Positions 7,809-17,062 of a stretch of DNA of 64,000 nt are shown here, piece by piece (the stretch's first letter is position 1; each line of letters starts with the position of its first letter). The notes under the pieces are model-generated. The model searched no databases. It was not told the origin of the DNA and saw only the letters and a list, made by a program, of their open reading frames with translations. Source of the DNA: Ruminococcus sp. (GTDB taxonomy: Bacteria; Bacillota; Clostridia; Oscillospirales; Acutalibacteraceae); contig SFGA01000005.1 of NCBI GenBank assembly GCA_004556705.1, forward strand, positions 62,001 through 126,000, written 5' to 3'. The translations under genes and the position numbers were made by a program.

Positions 7809-8540
7809 TTATTCTCTGAACATAAAGCTGTAAGAGCCGATTGTTATAACGTCGCCGTCGTAAAGGGGGTATGCGTCAAACACAAGCTCTCCGTTTAAGT
7901 AAGTTCCGTTTTCCGAATTGAGGTCGGCAATCATCCAGCCGTCCTTTGTAAGATAAACCTCTGCGTGTTCCTTTGAAATATCGCTCATAGGCAGGCAAAT
8001 GTTACAATTTCTGCCTCTGCCGAAAAGACAGCTGCCGTTGAGGTAATATGCACTCTTGTCTGCAAGATTTACAAGTCTTGTTGCATTTGTAAAGTCAACC
8101 GCCTGCGCTTCCTCTCCCTCTGCTTCGACACCGTAGCCGTGGGAAGCAAATTTCATAACGGCATTACCGAATGAAACCGTATCTCCGTCGGATATTTTAG
8201 CGGCGTGTCGAATTTGCTTGCCGTTTACATAGACGCCTGTTTTAGAGTCGGTGTCAAATATAAACCAGCCGTCCTTACGAAGCGCAAGCACAGCATGAAA
8301 TCTCGAAACCGTGCCGTACTTTTTCAATGAAATATCGCACGAACGACTTCTGCCGATTGATGTTTCCCAATTTTCAATGTCGATTTCCGTATCGTCGGCA
8401 AGATTTATAAGCGTTGCCATTGATTCCCGTCTCGGTCTTGAACGGAAAAGCGAAAATACACATCTGAGAAGTATCACGACAGCAATTGCGGCGAAAATAT
8501 AGCGTACAAAATAGTCAAATTGTTCAAGAAAAGCTTCCAT
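7809..8540 (-). CDS. Membrane-anchored protein with two FHA domains
   Basis: Start set at ATG 8540 (GGAGAAATGGC ribosome site), giving MEAFLEQFDY and 243 residues; an earlier in-frame start would run into the promoter. One membrane helix (about residues 10-28) is followed by two phosphothreonine-binding FHA domains. Their cores are SIGRSRSCDI...SRFHAV...NGKQI and LFGRGRNCNI...SKEHAEV...NGEL. FHA-SEDS-PBP operons are known in Actinobacteria and Clostridia, where the FHA protein links wall synthesis to Ser/Thr kinase signalling. No kinase gene is present in this window. Confidence 0.88.
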   Translation of the reverse strand: MEAFLEQFDYFVRYIFAAIAVVILLRCVFSLFRSRPRRESMATLINLADDTEIDIENWETSIGRSRSCDISLKKYGTVSRFHAVLALRKDGWFIFDTDSKTGVYVNGKQIRHAAKISDGDTVSFGNAVMKFASHGYGVEAEGEEAQAVDFTNATRLVNLADKSAYYLNGSCLFGRGRNCNICLPMSDISKEHAEVYLTKDGWMIADLNSENGTYLNGELVFDAYPLYDGDVITIGSYSFMFRE

Positions 8541-8568
8541 GCCATTTCTCCTTATCAAATATAGTATA

Positions 8569-8597
8569 AGAATACAATTAAATGAGCTAAAAGTCAA
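8569..8597 (-). promoter_or_regulatory. Promoter of the FHA-SEDS-PBP operon
   Basis: The minus strand gives TTGACT (8592-8597), 17 nt, TATTCT (8569-8574), 29 nt upstream of the ATG at 8540. It lies back to back with the galM promoter. Confidence 0.55.
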
Positions 8598-8616
8598 TAA
8601 AACAACACCCTAATTC

Positions 8617-8645
8617 TTGACACAAATTATCAATAATTATATACT
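8617..8645 (+). promoter_or_regulatory. galM promoter
   Basis: TTGACA (8617-8622), 17-nt spacer, TATACT (8640-8645). Its -35 begins only 20 nt from the -35 of the divergent promoter, so the two may interfere. Confidence 0.75.
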
Positions 8646-8676
8646 TATTATATATTTTTGCACGGAGGGACAAACT

Positions 8677-9723
8677 ATGAAAATTGAAAAGAACTTTTAC
8701 GGAAAGCTTAAGGACGGCAGAGATGTCCATTCTTTTACTATTACAAACGATAACGGAGCATATATAGAGCTTGTTGATTACGGCGCAACTCTTAATAAAA
8801 TCGTTGTTCCCGATAAAAACGGCAATATGCTTGATGTACTTGTCGGCTTTGATACGGTCGAGGGACAGGAGCTTTGCACGGACTCTCAGGGCAGAACAGT
8901 CGGCAGAGTTGCAAACAGAATTGCAGGCAAGGGAATTACCATTGACGGCAAGAATTATCAGATAACCAAGAATGTTGACGGCAAGTTTACGCTTCACAGC
9001 AACCACGAGTACGAAACGGTTGTTTGGAGCAGTGAAATTGTTGGGGATAACAGCGTTAAATTCACCTATCACAGCCCTAACGGAGCAGAGGGCTTCCCCG
9101 GAGAGGTTGACAATGAGGTTAAATTTACATTCACTGACGATAACGAGGTTATAATTGATTATAACTGCGTGCCGACCGAAAAATGTCCGCTTAATATCAC
9201 AAACCACGCTTACTTTAACCTCAAGGGCTTTGACGGCGGTCAGATAGTTGACCACGAGGTGCAATTTTTCTGCGACGCTTATACGCCTACCGACAATGAC
9301 GCTATCCCGACAGGCGAGATAAGAGACGTTACAGGTACAGCTTTTGATTTCAGAACGCCCAAGACGATAGAAAAAGACGTTGACGAAAAGGACGAGCAGC
9401 TGATAATCGGCAGAGGCTATGACCATAACTTTGCAATTTCGGGATATGACGGAACGCTTAAAAAATTTGCGGTTGTTAAATCCGATAAAAGCGGAATTGT
9501 TCTTGAAGCTTATACGGACTTGCCCGGTTCGCAGTTCTATATCGGCAACTATATGAACGGTACACAGATTGGTAAGGCAGGAAAGCCTATTGAATACAGA
9601 ACGGGCTTTTGCCTTGAAACACAGTATTTCCCCGACGCCGCAAACCATGAGGAATTTATAAGCAATATCTTTTCACCCGAAAAACCGTTTGTGTCGAGGA
9701 CGATATTCAAGTTTTCAAAATAA
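8677..9723 (+). CDS. galM: Aldose 1-epimerase (mutarotase)
   Basis: Start set at ATG 8677 behind CACGGAGGG; upstream in-frame codons overlap the promoter. The 348-residue protein has the galactose mutarotase signatures: GRVANRIAGKG, LHSNHEYETVVW, the catalytic histidine block LNITNHAYFNLKG and the catalytic glutamate region GFCLETQYFPDAAN. It interconverts alpha and beta anomers of galactose or glucose in the cytoplasm. No other Leloir gene is adjacent, so it seems to be a stand-alone unit. A long antisense reading frame over it is a codon-bias shadow. Confidence 0.93.
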   Translation: MKIEKNFYGKLKDGRDVHSFTITNDNGAYIELVDYGATLNKIVVPDKNGNMLDVLVGFDTVEGQELCTDSQGRTVGRVANRIAGKGITIDGKNYQITKNVDGKFTLHSNHEYETVVWSSEIVGDNSVKFTYHSPNGAEGFPGEVDNEVKFTFTDDNEVIIDYNCVPTEKCPLNITNHAYFNLKGFDGGQIVDHEVQFFCDAYTPTDNDAIPTGEIRDVTGTAFDFRTPKTIEKDVDEKDEQLIIGRGYDHNFAISGYDGTLKKFAVVKSDKSGIVLEAYTDLPGSQFYIGNYMNGTQIGKAGKPIEYRTGFCLETQYFPDAANHEEFISNIFSPEKPFVSRTIFKFSK

Positions 9724-9822
9724 CGCCGTCGTTCACAATTAAACAATTGTTTGATGTTTGTTCATATTTAATTATTATTTTTACAGTATTATTTAGAAAA
9801 CACAGGGCAGGAGGAAACGAAA

Positions 9823-10515
9823 ATGGCTAACGAAAAAATTATGATTGTTGACGATGATGTCAATATTTGCGAGCTTTTAAGACTCTATCTTGAAAAAGAG
9901 GGCTATGTTACAAAGATAGTTAATGACGGTATGAGTGCCGTTGACACATTTAAGGCGGAAACGCCCGATTTGGTTTTGCTTGATATTATGCTTCCCGGTC
10001 TTGACGGCTGGCAGGTATGCAGAGAGATACGCAAATTCTCCGATAAGCCTATAATAATGCTCACGGCTAAGGGTGAAACCTTTGACAAGGTGCTCGGACT
10101 TGAGCTCGGTGCAGACGACTATGTTACAAAGCCTTTTGATACAAAGGAAATCGTTGCAAGAATTAAGGCTGTTTTGAGAAGAAGTGCCGGCTCGGCAGGC
10201 CCTGCAAACTCAAAGGAAGTTAATTTTGATAAGCTTTCAATAAACCTTGAAAATTACGAGATGAAGGTCAACGGCGTTCAGGTCGATACTCCGCCTAAGG
10301 AGCTGGAGCTTATTTTCCACCTTGCCTCCAATCCAAACAGGGTTTTCTCGAGAGATCAGCTTCTTGATGAGGTTTGGGGCTTTGATTATTACGGCGACTC
10401 GAGAACAGTTGACGTTCACGTTAAAAGACTTCGTGAAAAATTAGAGGGCGTTTCCGATAAATGGGAGCTTAAAACCGTTTGGGGCGTCGGCTATAAATTC
10501 GAGACGAAGGATTAA
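9823..10515 (+). CDS. OmpR/PhoB-family response regulator
   Basis: 230 residues. The receiver domain (1-118) has the acidic pocket IVDDD, phosphoacceptor Asp54 in LLDIMLPG, a Thr/Lys pair (MLTAKGE and YVTKPFD). The winged-helix domain (about 135-228) ends with VDVHVKRLREKLE and TVWGVGYKF. It sits behind a GGCAGGAGG ribosome site and 5 nt ahead of its histidine kinase. Together with the HtrA gene that follows, it resembles an envelope-stress two-component system. The signal is not known. Confidence 0.93.
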   Translation: MANEKIMIVDDDVNICELLRLYLEKEGYVTKIVNDGMSAVDTFKAETPDLVLLDIMLPGLDGWQVCREIRKFSDKPIIMLTAKGETFDKVLGLELGADDYVTKPFDTKEIVARIKAVLRRSAGSAGPANSKEVNFDKLSINLENYEMKVNGVQVDTPPKELELIFHLASNPNRVFSRDQLLDEVWGFDYYGDSRTVDVHVKRLREKLEGVSDKWELKTVWGVGYKFETKD

Positions 10516-10520
10516 GCAAT

Positions 10521-12056
10521 ATGCCGAACACAAGAAGAGGCTCTTTGCCCAAAAGGTTAAAATACGCTTTCAAAAAGCGTTCCATATTCATTAAATATTT
10601 TTTCGCATTCTTCGTTTTGGAAATTCTTTGCTTTGTAATACTTGCCGTTGCGGTAAGCTTCTTCGGAACAAATAATTGGACAAAAGAAACAATGAAAATG
10701 CTCTCCGAAAACACAAAGCAGGTTGCCGATTTAACAGAGGAGATTCTTACAAACCGAATGCAACCGGATATGCAAAACGCAACGTTTATACTTTGTAATA
10801 ATATTTCAATGATTTCGGAGGCTATTGACGCAGACATTTATGTTTGCAATATGGATGGCAGGGTTATACTTTGCAAGGATTTGGTTTCCGATAATTTTGA
10901 AATCAGCAGTAACGGCGAGTGCATAGTACACAGCTTTTACACCATTCCGCAATCAATAATAAATTCTATTGGCGAAAACGGATCGTCAAGTCCTGCTTCA
11001 ACCCTTGACGGTGTTTACACCAAGTCGCAGATGTATTCGGCTCGTCCCGTTATCGTGGACGGAAAAACCGTAGCAATAGTTTTTGCGGTAAAGCCTGCTT
11101 CCTTAGGTGCTCTTAACTATCTTTCAAATTCCATGAAGATATTTTTGGTAGGCTCGTTATTTGCTCTTGTAATCGGTGCCATTGCAACCTATTTCTTTAC
11201 AAATGACCTTTTAAGTCCCCTGAAGGATATGTCGAGAGCGACAAAATGCTATGCAAAGGGCGATTTCAGCTATCGTGTTAAGGTTAGAAAAAATGACGAT
11301 ACCGAATTGGCTCATCTGTTAAGGGCATTTAACTCAATGGCGTCAAGCTTGGCGCTATATGAAAGCTCACGGCGAAGCTTTGTTGCAAATGTTTCGCACG
11401 AGCTTAAAACACCTATGACGACAATCAGCGGATTTATTGACGGAATACTTGACGGAACAATCCCTCCCGAAAAGGAAAAGCATTATCTTGAAATAGTTTC
11501 CAATGAGACGAAGCGGCTTTCAAGGCTTGTTGTTGCAATGCTTAACATTTCTAAAATCGAGGCAGGGGAGCTGAACCTAAACCCCGTTAATTTCAATATC
11601 TGTAATGATATTTTCAATGTTCTTGTCTCGTTCGAGCAACAGATTGAGCAGAAAAATATTGAAATTTGCGGACTTGACGCACTTGTTCCGACAACTGTTT
11701 GCGCCGATGAGGATCTTATCCATCAGGTTATATACAACCTTGTTGACAATGCGGTTAAATTTACGGAAAACGGCAAGATTTTTGTCTTTGTAGAGAACAA
11801 TGACGATAACACCGTCAGCGTAAAGATAAGAAACACCGGTGCAGGTATTTCAAACGAAGAGCTTTCTAAGGTGTTTGAGAGGTTTTATAAGGTAGATAAA
11901 TCAAGAAGCTACGACACTAAAAGCGCAGGACTCGGTCTTTACATTGTTAAGACCGTTGTAGAGCTTCACGGCGGTACGGTCAGCGCTGAAAGCGTCGAGG
12001 ATGAATATACTCAATTTGAATTTACTATTCCGAACGATTATCGGAATAATGCATAA
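10521..12056 (+). CDS. Membrane sensor histidine kinase
   Basis: The 511-residue protein has a basic N-terminus, TM1 (about 28-50), an extracytoplasmic sensor of about 140 residues, TM2 (IFLVGSLFALVIGAIATYFF), a HAMP linker, and the dimerisation/phosphoacceptor box with His293 in SHELKTPMTT. The ATP-binding domain follows: N box NLVDNAVKF, then AGLGLYIVK and a C-terminal VEDEYTQFEF. It autophosphorylates and passes phosphate to the regulator encoded just before it. The architecture resembles PhoR/VicK kinases without a PAS domain. Confidence 0.93.
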   Translation: MPNTRRGSLPKRLKYAFKKRSIFIKYFFAFFVLEILCFVILAVAVSFFGTNNWTKETMKMLSENTKQVADLTEEILTNRMQPDMQNATFILCNNISMISEAIDADIYVCNMDGRVILCKDLVSDNFEISSNGECIVHSFYTIPQSIINSIGENGSSSPASTLDGVYTKSQMYSARPVIVDGKTVAIVFAVKPASLGALNYLSNSMKIFLVGSLFALVIGAIATYFFTNDLLSPLKDMSRATKCYAKGDFSYRVKVRKNDDTELAHLLRAFNSMASSLALYESSRRSFVANVSHELKTPMTTISGFIDGILDGTIPPEKEKHYLEIVSNETKRLSRLVVAMLNISKIEAGELNLNPVNFNICNDIFNVLVSFEQQIEQKNIEICGLDALVPTTVCADEDLIHQVIYNLVDNAVKFTENGKIFVFVENNDDNTVSVKIRNTGAGISNEELSKVFERFYKVDKSRSYDTKSAGLGLYIVKTVVELHGGTVSAESVEDEYTQFEFTIPNDYRNNA

Positions 12057-12072
12057 CAGGAGGCTTATATCT

Positions 12073-13671
12073 ATGAGCGAATTTGATGAAAACAAGACAC
12101 CGAACAATGAACCTTCGGAAAACACCGAAAAGAAAGAGGAGTTTAATCAAAATGTAAGCTCCGACAGCACAGGCGGTCAACCGCATGGGCAAGGCTCAAA
12201 TAATCAGGGCAGAGCGAACGGATATTCTCCGTATAATAACGGCTACAATAACCCTCAAAATAACGGCGGATATTACGGACAAAGCAACCCCAATAACCAG
12301 AACTACGGCTATGGCAGAACACCGAATTATGTCTATTACGGACAGAATTCGCAGCCAAATCATACATTTCACGCAGGAAACCCATACGGTGCTCAAAATG
12401 GCAGCTATGCAGCAAATGACGGCTATGTGCCGGCACATAACGAGAAAGGCAAAAAGAACGGCTTAAAGATATTTATTATCGTTGTTGCGGTCATAGCGGC
12501 ACTCTCGGTATTACTTACTGTGATCTCAATCGTCAATAAAAATGAAATCTCAAAGGTTAAGGTTGACGGTCCTACGCTTTCGGCAGCTACTTCCGACTCT
12601 GCTTCTGAAACTGACAGCTCGGGAGAGCTTACGGCGGTAGGCGTTTATAATAAGGTTAAAGAGTCCTCGGTAGGCGTGCTTGTCTATTCAAACAGCGGTG
12701 CGAATATGAAAAGCGGCGAAGGCTCGGGCGTTATTGTCGGTGAGGATAAGGACGGCAAATACACCTACATTATTACCTGTGCTCACGTAGTTTCGGATGG
12801 CGGAACAATTAAAGTACAGCTTTATGATGATTCGCAGTATGATGCAACGCTTATCGGCTATGATGCAAAGACAGATATTGCGGTTATGAGAATTGCAAAG
12901 ACAGGTCTTAAAGCTATCGAAATAGGCGACTCCGATTCTTTGAGCGTAGGCGAAACGGTTTATGCTATCGGTAACCCCGGCGGTGTTGATTTTGCAGGCT
13001 CGTTTACAAACGGTATGGTTTCCTCTATTGCAAGACCTATAAACAGCAGCATAGGCTATGAAATGGAGTGCATACAGCACACGGCGGCAATTAACCCCGG
13101 TAACTCAGGCGGTGCTCTTGTAAACTCAAAGGGACAGCTTGTAGGCATTAACTCTTCAAAAATTTCAAGCACCGATTATGAGGGTATGGGCTTCTCCGTA
13201 CCGAGTTCAACCTTTGTTGCCGTTTACAACGATATTATCGAACACGGATATGTTACCGACAGAGCTAAGCTCGGTATAACCTATACGCCTGCACAGGCAA
13301 GTCAGACATACAGTATGCTTGTCGGCGTTAAGGGACTTCCCGCAGGCACACTTGTCATTAAGAGCATTACAACGGACAGTCCGCTTGTAAACACGCAGGT
13401 TGCACCCGGCGACCTTATCACAAAGGTTAACGGTGAAAACCTTGACACAACGGATAAGCTGCCTGATTTGATTGAAAATTCAAAGGTAGGCGATAAGCTC
13501 ACACTTACGATTTGCCACGTTGATAACAATTATCAGATTACTGAGTTTGAGGTTACCGTCGCACTCGTTGAGGATAAGGGCAACAACACAACCGTTGCAG
13601 AGGAATCATCAACACAGTCCTACAACCCGTTCGGATACTTCTATAATCAGGGTCAGAGCGAACAGTATTGA
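12073..13671 (+). CDS. HtrA/DegP-like S1C serine protease with PDZ domain
   Basis: Start at ATG 12073 after CAGGAGGCTTATATCT; 532 residues. A cytoplasmic Asn/Gly/Tyr/Gln-rich, low-complexity tail (about 20-120) precedes one membrane helix (IFIIVVAVIAALSVLLTVI). The trypsin-like domain carries the triad: His in CAHVVS, Asp in AKTDIAV and Ser in NPGNSGGAL. A PDZ domain follows (VKGLPAGTLVIKSI...GDLITKVNGENL). It degrades misfolded proteins at the membrane. It lies 16 nt after the kinase gene, so the three genes form an envelope-stress operon. The prion-like N-terminal tail is unusually long. Confidence 0.93.
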   Translation: MSEFDENKTPNNEPSENTEKKEEFNQNVSSDSTGGQPHGQGSNNQGRANGYSPYNNGYNNPQNNGGYYGQSNPNNQNYGYGRTPNYVYYGQNSQPNHTFHAGNPYGAQNGSYAANDGYVPAHNEKGKKNGLKIFIIVVAVIAALSVLLTVISIVNKNEISKVKVDGPTLSAATSDSASETDSSGELTAVGVYNKVKESSVGVLVYSNSGANMKSGEGSGVIVGEDKDGKYTYIITCAHVVSDGGTIKVQLYDDSQYDATLIGYDAKTDIAVMRIAKTGLKAIEIGDSDSLSVGETVYAIGNPGGVDFAGSFTNGMVSSIARPINSSIGYEMECIQHTAAINPGNSGGALVNSKGQLVGINSSKISSTDYEGMGFSVPSSTFVAVYNDIIEHGYVTDRAKLGITYTPAQASQTYSMLVGVKGLPAGTLVIKSITTDSPLVNTQVAPGDLITKVNGENLDTTDKLPDLIENSKVGDKLTLTICHVDNNYQITEFEVTVALVEDKGNNTTVAEESSTQSYNPFGYFYNQGQSEQY

Positions 13672-13689
13672 TAAGCTGTAAATAAATTA

Positions 13690-13727
13690 AGCGGAGAGAT
13701 TTGAGCTTTCGGATTTCTCCGCTTTTT
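13690..13727 (+). terminator. Terminator after the htrA-like gene
   Basis: The stem AGCGGAGA...TCTCCGCT is followed by TTTTTGTTG, 18 nt after the stop. Confidence 0.8.
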
Positions 13728-13728
13728 G

Positions 13729-13757
13729 TTGTCATAAAACAGAAAATAGTATATAAT
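13729..13757 (+). promoter_or_regulatory. Promoter of the flavin reductase gene
   Basis: TTGTCA (13729-13734), 17 nt, TATAAT (13752-13757), 30 nt ahead of the ATG at 13788. Confidence 0.65.
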
Positions 13758-13787
13758 AATTAAGTAAACAATTAAGGAGGCTTTTTT

Positions 13788-14288
13788 ATGCTTAAAGAAA
13801 TAAATATCAGAGATTTGAAAAAATCTCCCGTCGAAATGATAGCTGACGATTGGGCATTGCTCACAGCAGGCGATATAAACGACTGGAACACTATGACGGT
13901 CAGCTGGGGACTTGTTGGCGAGCTTTGGGGAAAAGACGTTGTAGCGTGCTTTGTACGCCCTCAGAGGCACACCTTCGGATATATGGAGAGGAATGATACA
14001 TTTACGCTCTCATTCTTTGACGGCGAATATAAAAAGGAATTGGGCATCTGCGGTTCAAAGTCGGGTAGGGATGTAGATAAGTCAAAGGAAACTGGCTTCG
14101 TTCCGATTGATGTTGACAATGCGGTTTCGTTTGAACAGGCGAATGTTATTATGGTTCTCAAGAAAATTGCCGCTTGCGATATGACTCCCGACAGTTTTAT
14201 TGACGAAAGCATTATGGATAATTACGCTAATGGCGATTTCCACAAAATTTACATCGGAAAAGTCGAAAAAGTGTACATTAAAGAATAA
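13788..14288 (+). CDS. Flavin reductase-like (FMN-binding split barrel) protein
   Basis: 166 residues behind AAGGAGG. It contains WNTMTVSWGLVGELWGKD and CFVRPQRHTFGYMERNDTFTLSFF, typical of the flavin reductase-like split-barrel family found singly in anaerobes. Members bind FMN and reduce flavins or small acceptors using NAD(P)H; some are flavoredoxins. It has its own promoter and no partner gene, so the physiological acceptor is unknown. Confidence 0.85.
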   Translation: MLKEINIRDLKKSPVEMIADDWALLTAGDINDWNTMTVSWGLVGELWGKDVVACFVRPQRHTFGYMERNDTFTLSFFDGEYKKELGICGSKSGRDVDKSKETGFVPIDVDNAVSFEQANVIMVLKKIAACDMTPDSFIDESIMDNYANGDFHKIYIGKVEKVYIKE

Positions 14289-14322
14289 TTCATAAAAAAA
14301 TAAAAAAATATTAAAAAAACAC

Positions 14323-14351
14323 TTGATTTCTGAAAATGCTTGTGGTATACT
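14323..14351 (+). promoter_or_regulatory. Promoter of the 5S rRNA gene
   Basis: TTGATT (14323-14328), 17 nt, TATACT (14346-14351), preceded by an A-rich stretch (14290-14320) that could act as an UP element. Transcription would start near 14358, giving a leader of about 40 nt that can fold (CTTGAGAGA / TCTCACAAG). Confidence 0.7.
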
Positions 14352-14397
14352 CTGTCTTGCACTTGAGAGATGAGTTACAAAACAGAGTTTCTCACAA

Positions 14398-14511
<114 letters not shown>

Positions 14512-14514
<3 letters not shown>

Positions 14515-14591
14515 AGGGGGGCTATTTTTTTGTCCTTTTTTACAAGTGTAAAAGATAAGGCACTCTTTCGTTTTTGAAAGAGTGCCTTTTT
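14512..14591. terminator. 5S terminator and bidirectional hairpin
   Basis: AATAG/CTATT with a G5 loop and T7 (14512-14531) is a weak 5S terminator. A 12-bp stem AGGCACTCTTTC/GAAAGAGTGCCT flanked by A and T tracts (14556-14591) can stop transcription from both sides, including the ABC permease gene on the minus strand. Confidence 0.75.
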
Positions 14592-14605
14592 CCGTTTATT
14601 GAGTT

Positions 14606-17062
14606 TTATACGAATACTGCAATGTTGCCCTCGGGAACATAAAGAGAAGTAATTGTATTGTCATCATAAACAATCATAATGTATCTTCCCTTGATTTCGG
14701 TACCGTGGTCAGGTTCATAGTAGGGGACAGCCTTTGAAACGATTTCCTTAGCCTTGTCGCCCGATACCGTTTTGAGCGTAAGACCTGGATTTATATATGC
14801 GTTTTTAACAAAGTCCATATAGCTTATTGTATCCGGCGAGCCCTCTTTAACCTCACCGTAATTGTTAATATTCAAAGCCTGTGAAAAATCAAATGCTTCA
14901 TATCTGTTATCAAGCTTGGAGCCGTCAGCGTAGTGGCTGAGAACTCTGCTTACGGAATAGCTCGTATCGGTATAATAAACCTCCTTAATATTGCCTGTGT
15001 AAGCAAGAGGGGTTAAACCGTTATCATTGAGGAACTTAATCGTATTTGTCATATTGGGGTAGATATAGAACGAATAAACCGCACTTCCCTTAACGCATTT
15101 ATCCTCTCTTTGCTGCGTTGCTTCGAGGTCAGAATAATGTGTGCCCTCTTCATAATAATATCCGTATTTGTTGGTGAGCTTTGTATTTACATTTTTAGCT
15201 TGTTCAATATCCAAAGAAATTGCGCCGACGGGTATGCGAGTATTGGTATATGCGTCATCATAAGACATTGCAATATAATCCTTGTAAATTGCTTCCTTTA
15301 AGCCGTCAACATCTTCTATGAGGTCAAGGTTTGCTGTTGCGCTGTTTGTATAGTAATTGTCAACGAGATATGACGGGCCTACATAATACCACTCTGCATT
15401 TTGCTGTAAAAAATGTTCGGATTTGTCATAAGAAACCATCGTTTGATATCCGTTTTCATCGATGTAGGAATCATCCTCTGAGGTTGCTTTGCGTTCAACA
15501 AGAACCTGCTTTAAGAAATCCTTAAAGAACTGTGTGTCATATACTGTTCTTCTGTATTTGTTATAAATATCAGAGGTATATACTGCATATATTCTGTTGA
15601 TTTCCGTACCGTCCTTGAGAACGATCTTAAATCCGATTTTTCCCTCAAGCTCGGCGCCCTTGTAGTGCTTGTCGGCCTTAACCATATCAAACATTGCATA
15701 AGCGGTTTTAATATCCTCTGCATTTTCAGAAAGGAATTTTGAACTGATAGCGGTGTTTTGGAGCTTTGTACCTCTGTTATCTTTAATATCCATTGAAACT
15801 GATTTAATCTGTGAAATATCGGGGAGTTTATTGTAAGCGCCGAAACAGCTTGTTCCGTAGTAAACAAATGCGAAAATCGTTACCGCAAAGGCGAGTGCGT
15901 AAACCGGAAGCGTCTTTAATGTTGCCTTGAAGTTTCTTCTGAGTATCAGCTCTGCAATGAAGAACGCAAGAACAGTACCGCCGAATACTATAAGCAAGAT
16001 TAAAGTAAGATTTTGATGAAGGGGAGATCTGGGATTATCGGCATATGCATAATTTAATGCCGATGCAAGAACATTGAGAACAATTGTATATACCAAAAGT
16101 CCGTTTGCTGCGCTTGCTAAATAGAACTTGCCGAAGGAGTTGGAGTTTTCGCTCTTTCTCTTGTTCATGAAGACTGTTCCGACAGCGATAAGGATAATGC
16201 TTATTGCAAGCCATATAAGAATCGGGGCAAGCACTTCCATATCAATACATTGAAAAGCCTTGAAGGTGGATTTCTTAGTAAGCTGACCTAAGAGGACGAA
16301 TGTCTTTTCAGGAGTGAACTCGGTTGATTTACCGTTAAGTTTTTCGGTATCTACCGCAAAAGTCCAAATGTTGAAAAGATTTCCGCCGGTGCGTCTTGCT
16401 ATATCGGCACCTGCATTGTAGACGTAGCCTCTTACGATAGTTGACAAAATGTCAATCGTTCCCGAAATGAAGGTCGGAAGCGCAGATAAACCGATAGTTG
16501 TAATAACTGCTTCAACTGTGCAGCCTGAAAATGTCATTACTGCCGAAGCGAGAGCAAAGCCTGCAAGACCGCTGACCAATTCCATTAAGAACATATAACA
16601 GAACAGGCTTGTAAGAGCAGAGCTTGCACCGAAGCTTACAAGGTTAATGATAAAGGTTAAAAATGTGGGAATAAATGTTGCGACAAAGAGCGAAAGAACC
16701 GCCGCAAAAAGTCTGTTGATATAAAGCTTTGAGCGTGTCATACCGAAGCTCAAATATACATTTACCGACTTCTTTTTAAGCAGGAATTGGAACAGAGTAA
16801 ATGCCATAAGCATTCCGCAAAGAACCATTCCGATTTGAATAAAGCTTGGAAATATACTATTTGAGTTAAGGAAATAGAAGAGTACATTTTTTTGCATTTT
16901 TTCAATCTTAAACGACTCTGAAAATACATAAGAAAGTACGGGTTGAACATGGAACATTACAAGAGCTAAAAACGCAATCACCGAATATGGGAGAATGCTT
17001 ATAAAGCTTCTCTTCAAGTCGTTAGCGTCAACTCTGTCATTCGAATATCTTGGTGATATCAT
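14606..17062 (-). CDS. ABC transporter permease, large FtsX-like membrane protein
   Basis: Start chosen at ATG 17062 (MISPRYSND) behind GGAGGACAAGAAAT; this overlaps the end of the ATPase gene by 26 nt. 818 residues. An N-terminal set of about six helices, then further helices near residues 290-420, precede a large C-terminal extracytoplasmic domain (about 420-818) rich in Tyr, Asp and Lys. Such fused permeases accompany YtrB/YhcH-like ATPases in Firmicutes and are linked to antimicrobial-peptide or wall-stress responses. The substrate is unknown. The C-terminal domain is not one I recognise. Confidence 0.8.
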   Translation of the reverse strand: MISPRYSNDRVDANDLKRSFISILPYSVIAFLALVMFHVQPVLSYVFSESFKIEKMQKNVLFYFLNSNSIFPSFIQIGMVLCGMLMAFTLFQFLLKKKSVNVYLSFGMTRSKLYINRLFAAVLSLFVATFIPTFLTFIINLVSFGASSALTSLFCYMFLMELVSGLAGFALASAVMTFSGCTVEAVITTIGLSALPTFISGTIDILSTIVRGYVYNAGADIARRTGGNLFNIWTFAVDTEKLNGKSTEFTPEKTFVLLGQLTKKSTFKAFQCIDMEVLAPILIWLAISIILIAVGTVFMNKRKSENSNSFGKFYLASAANGLLVYTIVLNVLASALNYAYADNPRSPLHQNLTLILLIVFGGTVLAFFIAELILRRNFKATLKTLPVYALAFAVTIFAFVYYGTSCFGAYNKLPDISQIKSVSMDIKDNRGTKLQNTAISSKFLSENAEDIKTAYAMFDMVKADKHYKGAELEGKIGFKIVLKDGTEINRIYAVYTSDIYNKYRRTVYDTQFFKDFLKQVLVERKATSEDDSYIDENGYQTMVSYDKSEHFLQQNAEWYYVGPSYLVDNYYTNSATANLDLIEDVDGLKEAIYKDYIAMSYDDAYTNTRIPVGAISLDIEQAKNVNTKLTNKYGYYYEEGTHYSDLEATQQREDKCVKGSAVYSFYIYPNMTNTIKFLNDNGLTPLAYTGNIKEVYYTDTSYSVSRVLSHYADGSKLDNRYEAFDFSQALNINNYGEVKEGSPDTISYMDFVKNAYINPGLTLKTVSGDKAKEIVSKAVPYYEPDHGTEIKGRYIMIVYDDNTITSLYVPEGNIAVFV

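Noticed and set aside
8587..9648. Long antisense reading frame over galM (353 codons)
   Set aside because: It is the mirror of the galM coding frame, rich in Cys/Val/Asn/Arg and without a ribosome site or recognisable fold; a codon-bias shadow.
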